Below are positions 6,479 to 8,123 of a DNA stretch of 8,123 nt, piece after piece (positions within the stretch are counted from its first letter, which is position 1; each line of letters starts with the position of its first letter). The notes under the pieces were generated by a model, which saw only the letters and a program-made list of their open reading frames with translations, did not search any database and had not been told where the DNA came from. Source of the stretch: Candidatus Brocadiia bacterium. GTDB taxonomy: Bacteria > Planctomycetota > PUPC01 > DSUN01. The position numbers and the translations under genes were made by a program. The DNA is taken from positions 1-8,123 of the forward strand of contig JADHXT010000145.1 of assembly GCA_016782825.1 (NCBI GenBank). The letters are read 5' to 3'.

Positions 6479-6652
6479 CATCGAAGCCACCCAAGAATCG
6501 CTACGACCAGCAACAGACAGAAGAGCCCCACTGCAGCAGGATACCCCACCTGCGCGCCCTGCCCTCTCAAGTCCATGAGCGACGGGCGCTTCCGGCAACG
6601 GCCACAGCGAGGTACAACACATAGTACAACAGGTTGGCGCAGGGAAGTGACC
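6479..6652. other. Gene-free tail between recombinase and tRNA fragment, possible attachment region
   Basis: No coding sequence or terminator is recognised. GTACAACA occurs twice at a 12-base period (6612-6619 and 6624-6631), directly followed by GTTGG (6633-6637). CCAAC at 6651-6655, touching the tRNA fragment, is its inverted partner. The same CCAAC/GTTGG core is present in the heptamers before the recombinase gene. Such short repeats beside a tRNA-derived core are expected of recombinase arm or core sites, but binding is not shown. Confidence 0.35.
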
Positions 6653-6703
6653 AACGGACTCATAATCCGTCGGTCGGAGGTTCGAGTCCTCCAGGGCCCA
6701 CCA
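6653..6703 (+). pseudogene. 3' fragment of a tRNA gene with anticodon CAT (attachment-site relic)
   Basis: The anticodon stem ACGGA/TCCGT with loop CTCATAA (anticodon 6661-6663), the variable loop, the T-arm GGAGG/CCTCC with loop TTCGAGT, the 3' acceptor strand AGGGCCC, discriminator A and CCA are all intact. The matching 5' acceptor strand (GGGCCCT) and a normal D-arm are absent: the bases before 6653 cannot form them. It is therefore not a functional tRNA as it stands. The parent would be an elongator Met or lysidine-type Ile tRNA. The clean loss at the anticodon stem is what integration into a tRNA leaves behind. Confidence 0.75.
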
Positions 6704-6706
6704 CGA

Positions 6707-6744
6707 GAAGCGGCAAGGACTTACGCACAAGTCCTTGCCGTTTC
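6707..6744 (+). terminator. Terminator-like hairpin after the tRNA fragment
   Basis: A perfect 12-bp stem pairs 6711-6722 with 6729-6740 around a six-base loop. Four further pairs, including one G-T, extend it to 6707 and 6744. It lies three bases after the CCA, like the hairpin after tRNA-Asp, and was presumably the terminator of the original tRNA gene. The following T run is poor. Confidence 0.6.
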
Positions 6745-6754
6745 TGCTACTTAC

Positions 6755-6850
6755 GGGGCACACCCCATGTGCCTCCACAGGTGACCCCAAGTGACAGCAG
6801 AGGCGTGGAATGACACTCCTGTGCCCCGGAAAGGGCACAAATAGGGCACA
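6755..6850. repeat. Cluster of five GGCACA hexamers in both orientations
   Basis: GGGCACA occurs at 6756-6762, 6833-6839 and 6844-6850, and the reverse complement TGTGCC at 6768-6773 and 6820-6825. The last two direct copies belong to an identical ten-base AGGGCACAAA repeated at an 11-base period, one helical turn. The first pair makes an inverted repeat with a five-base centre. No gene is recognised between 6741 and the promoter at 6888, so this is a candidate protein-binding or recombinase arm region. Confidence 0.55.
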
Positions 6851-6887
6851 AAGTGGATCGCGGTCCATGTTGGCCCGTGGCCTCGCC

Positions 6888-6916
6888 TTGACTCGTCCGC
6901 GGTGCCGGCATAGTAT
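6888..6916 (+). promoter_or_regulatory. Sigma70-type promoter for the metallopeptidase gene
   Basis: TTGACT (6888-6893, five of six matches) is followed after exactly 17 bases by TAGTAT (6911-6916, four of six). It has the same form as the promoters at 1466 and 2255. The leader to the chosen start would be about 125 bases, which leaves room for an earlier start codon. Confidence 0.6.
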
Positions 6917-7049
6917 GCCTCCGTAGGAGTCGGTGCCCGACAGCAGGCGCCATTGTTGCCGAACAGGCGGAATCATCGGGAGGCCATCTCGCATGAGCCA
7001 GTCCACGGTCATTGCCACTGATCCATCATGGTGCATGGAGCGGCCTGAC

Positions 7050-7784
7050 GTGAGGACTATGACGGTCTGTCTCGCACTCTCTCTGGCGCTTGCATGGAGT
7101 GCCGTGTTCGCTGGCGAGGCCCACCACAAGAGCCCCAAGCCAGCGGACAAGCCGACCGCCTACTACGAGAAACGCCAGCTTCGTGGATGGACGCTGCGCG
7201 TCCACAAAGACCTTCTCATCGCAGAACACCAAGCGCTTCTGGAGGACGTACTCGCCGAGTTGGCGGACCATCTGTATCGGATCGAGCGCGTTGTGCCGGC
7301 CAAGGCAGTTGAGAAGCTCAAGAACGTCGTCTTCTGGCTGGAGTACGACAACCCCAAGGGTCGCCACGGCCACTACCACCCGTCGGTGGGATGGCTGAAG
7401 GCGAACGGCTACAACCCCGACAAGGCCAAGGGGATTGAGTTCGGCAGCGCCAAGGGCTTCCTCCGATCCGTTCGACACCAGCCGTGGATGGTGCTGCACG
7501 AACTGGCTCACGCCTACCACGACCAGGTGCTCGGCTTCGAGCAGCCGGAGATCAAGGCGGCGTACGACGCTGCGAAGAAGAGCGGGAAGTACGAGAAGGT
7601 GCTGATCTGGAACGGCCGCATCGGCCGCCACTACGCCATGACCAATCCCAAGGAGTATTTCGCCGAGAACACCGAGGCATTCTTCGGCACGAACGACATC
7701 TATCCCTTCGTCAAGGCCGAGTTACGGCAGCATGATCCCGGCATGTACGCATTGCTCCCCGAGCTATGGGGTGTTGATCAGTGA
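7050..7784 (+). CDS. Secreted HExxH zinc metallopeptidase (anthrax lethal factor-like catalytic domain)
   Basis: This is a predicted exported zinc protease of 244 residues whose substrate is unknown. A signal peptide (MRTMTVCLALSLALAWSAVF, cleavage near Ala-Gly) is followed by a compact alpha/beta domain. The zinc motif HELAH is at about residues 150-154 in WMVLHELAHAYHDQ, and a downstream ..HYAMTNPKEYFAENTEAFFG block (about 193-213) supplies a plausible third ligand Glu202 and a supporting Tyr. This arrangement is that of the lethal factor-like (M34-type) gluzincins, many of which are small uncharacterised bacterial proteins. The GTG at 7050 is preferred because GGAG lies 9 bases upstream and it gives a well-formed signal peptide. 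ATGs at 6993 (GGGAGG upstream), 7035 and 7059, and a GTG at 6933, are in frame, so the start is uncertain. The gene stands alone behind its own promoter. Confidence 0.85.
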   Translation: MRTMTVCLALSLALAWSAVFAGEAHHKSPKPADKPTAYYEKRQLRGWTLRVHKDLLIAEHQALLEDVLAELADHLYRIERVVPAKAVEKLKNVVFWLEYDNPKGRHGHYHPSVGWLKANGYNPDKAKGIEFGSAKGFLRSVRHQPWMVLHELAHAYHDQVLGFEQPEIKAAYDAAKKSGKYEKVLIWNGRIGRHYAMTNPKEYFAENTEAFFGTNDIYPFVKAELRQHDPGMYALLPELWGVDQ

Positions 7785-7885
7785 GGCCGGCACCCTTCGC
7801 GCCGTGCTTCTCTGCTGACTTTCTCTGTGAGTCTGATGCAAGGGAGGGTGGGAAGCGAGCAGAGACCGTCCGCGCGGTCCTGTAG

Positions 7886-8123
7886 GAACATAGCATCAGG
7901 GTCAGCCTCGGCAAACGGGGCCGTCAGCGCGGTAGCCATGCGTTCGCGAGACTGTTTGGCGTGCGACATGGCCAGCCCGAACCGAGCGGGACGACGGTGT
8001 GGCGGTGGCTGAGCCAGGATGCCATCCGACCATGGCAGCACCGCAGTTGGATCTTCCCCCGCGACCCTGACTTCGCCGCCAAGGCGGCGCGGGTGCTGGA
8101 CCTCTACCAGGGAATCTGGGAGA
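7886..8123 (+). pseudogene. IS630-family transposase fragment, N-terminus missing, continues past window
   Basis: From about 7985 the frame reads SGTTVWRWLSQDAIRPW followed by HRSWIFPRDPDF and then RVLDLYQGIWE. This is the conserved middle of IS630-family transposases, just before the DDE catalytic core. Family members have roughly 100-150 residues before this point, with helix-turn-helix motifs. Here the frame is closed by a TAG at 7883, and the some 33 codons between do not look like the family. The element is therefore 5'-truncated or frameshifted. The rest lies beyond the right edge, so the DDE residues cannot be judged. Confidence 0.75.

Larger units (their letters stand above)
5317..6703 (+). 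mobile_element. Putative integrase module ending at a CAT-anticodon tRNA attachment site
   Basis: The stretch between the tRNA-Asp terminator and the 3' end of a truncated tRNA holds a single gene, a tyrosine recombinase, flanked by short repeats on both sides. A tRNA 3' fragment without its 5' half is what remains at the far junction after an element inserts into a tRNA gene. The left limit is uncertain: no intact CAT-anticodon tRNA is seen in the window, so the true element may extend further left, or its interior may have been lost. The anticodon-loop heptamer CATAATC (6661-6667) recurs at 5334-5340, which might mark the left junction. Confidence 0.4.

Noticed and set aside
6629..6703. A complete tRNA-Met with a deviant D-arm
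   Set aside because: GGTT/GACC can pair loosely as a D-stem, but no 5' strand complementary to the acceptor AGGGCCC exists in the preceding bases.
6398..7150. Long minus-strand frame with ALEDSNLRPTDYESV
   Set aside because: It is the antisense translation of the CAT-anticodon tRNA fragment and of the recombinase 3' end, and has no start signal or family resemblance elsewhere.
7778..8041. 87-residue minus-strand frame at the right end
   Set aside because: It runs opposite the conserved transposase sequence and has no ribosome site or recognisable motif.

Overview
The window is GC-rich bacterial DNA. A type II-secretion-style prepilin beginning with a GFTLIELLVVIAVI block, a YdjY-domain secreted protein, a two-helix envelope protein built like the uncharacterised planctomycete ones, and a Ser/Asn-rich tyrosine recombinase together suggest the PVC group (Planctomycetes, Lentisphaerae or relatives). 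This placement rests on family resemblance only; no rRNA or other phylogenetic marker is present.

Left part (1-2283, minus strand): a prepilin that runs off the left edge overlaps by four bases the end of a D-2-hydroxyacid dehydrogenase (glyoxylate/hydroxypyruvate reductase-like), so the two probably share one transcript. A sigma70-type promoter (TTGACA, 17 bp, TAACAT) lies just upstream of the dehydrogenase and helps fix its start. Further upstream is an independent secreted YdjY-domain protein with its own promoter. A divergent promoter on the plus strand drives a membrane-anchored LysM/L,D-transpeptidase (2422-3396), a cell-wall cross-linking enzyme. It converges on a large uncharacterised envelope protein (3415-4956, minus).

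Middle part (5000-6860): an AT-rich divergent control region precedes tRNA-Val(TAC) and tRNA-Asp(GTC), which end in a perfect 16-bp terminator hairpin. Next comes a tyrosine recombinase preceded by four copies of CCAACAT in mixed orientation. About 175 bp after it is the 3' part of a tRNA with anticodon CAT, lacking its 5' half and followed by its own terminator hairpin. I read this as an integrase module lying against an attachment site left by insertion into a CAT-anticodon tRNA gene. Beyond the fragment are five copies of GGCACA in both orientations. This stretch is the most interesting part of the window.

Right part (6888-8123, plus): a strong-looking promoter precedes a secreted HExxH zinc metallopeptidase resembling the anthrax lethal factor catalytic fold. 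The window ends inside an IS630-family transposase fragment whose N-terminal part is missing.

The left and central genes look like ordinary chromosomal housekeeping and envelope genes. The region from about 5300 to the right edge has features of accessory DNA: an integrase, a tRNA fragment, repeats and an IS remnant.
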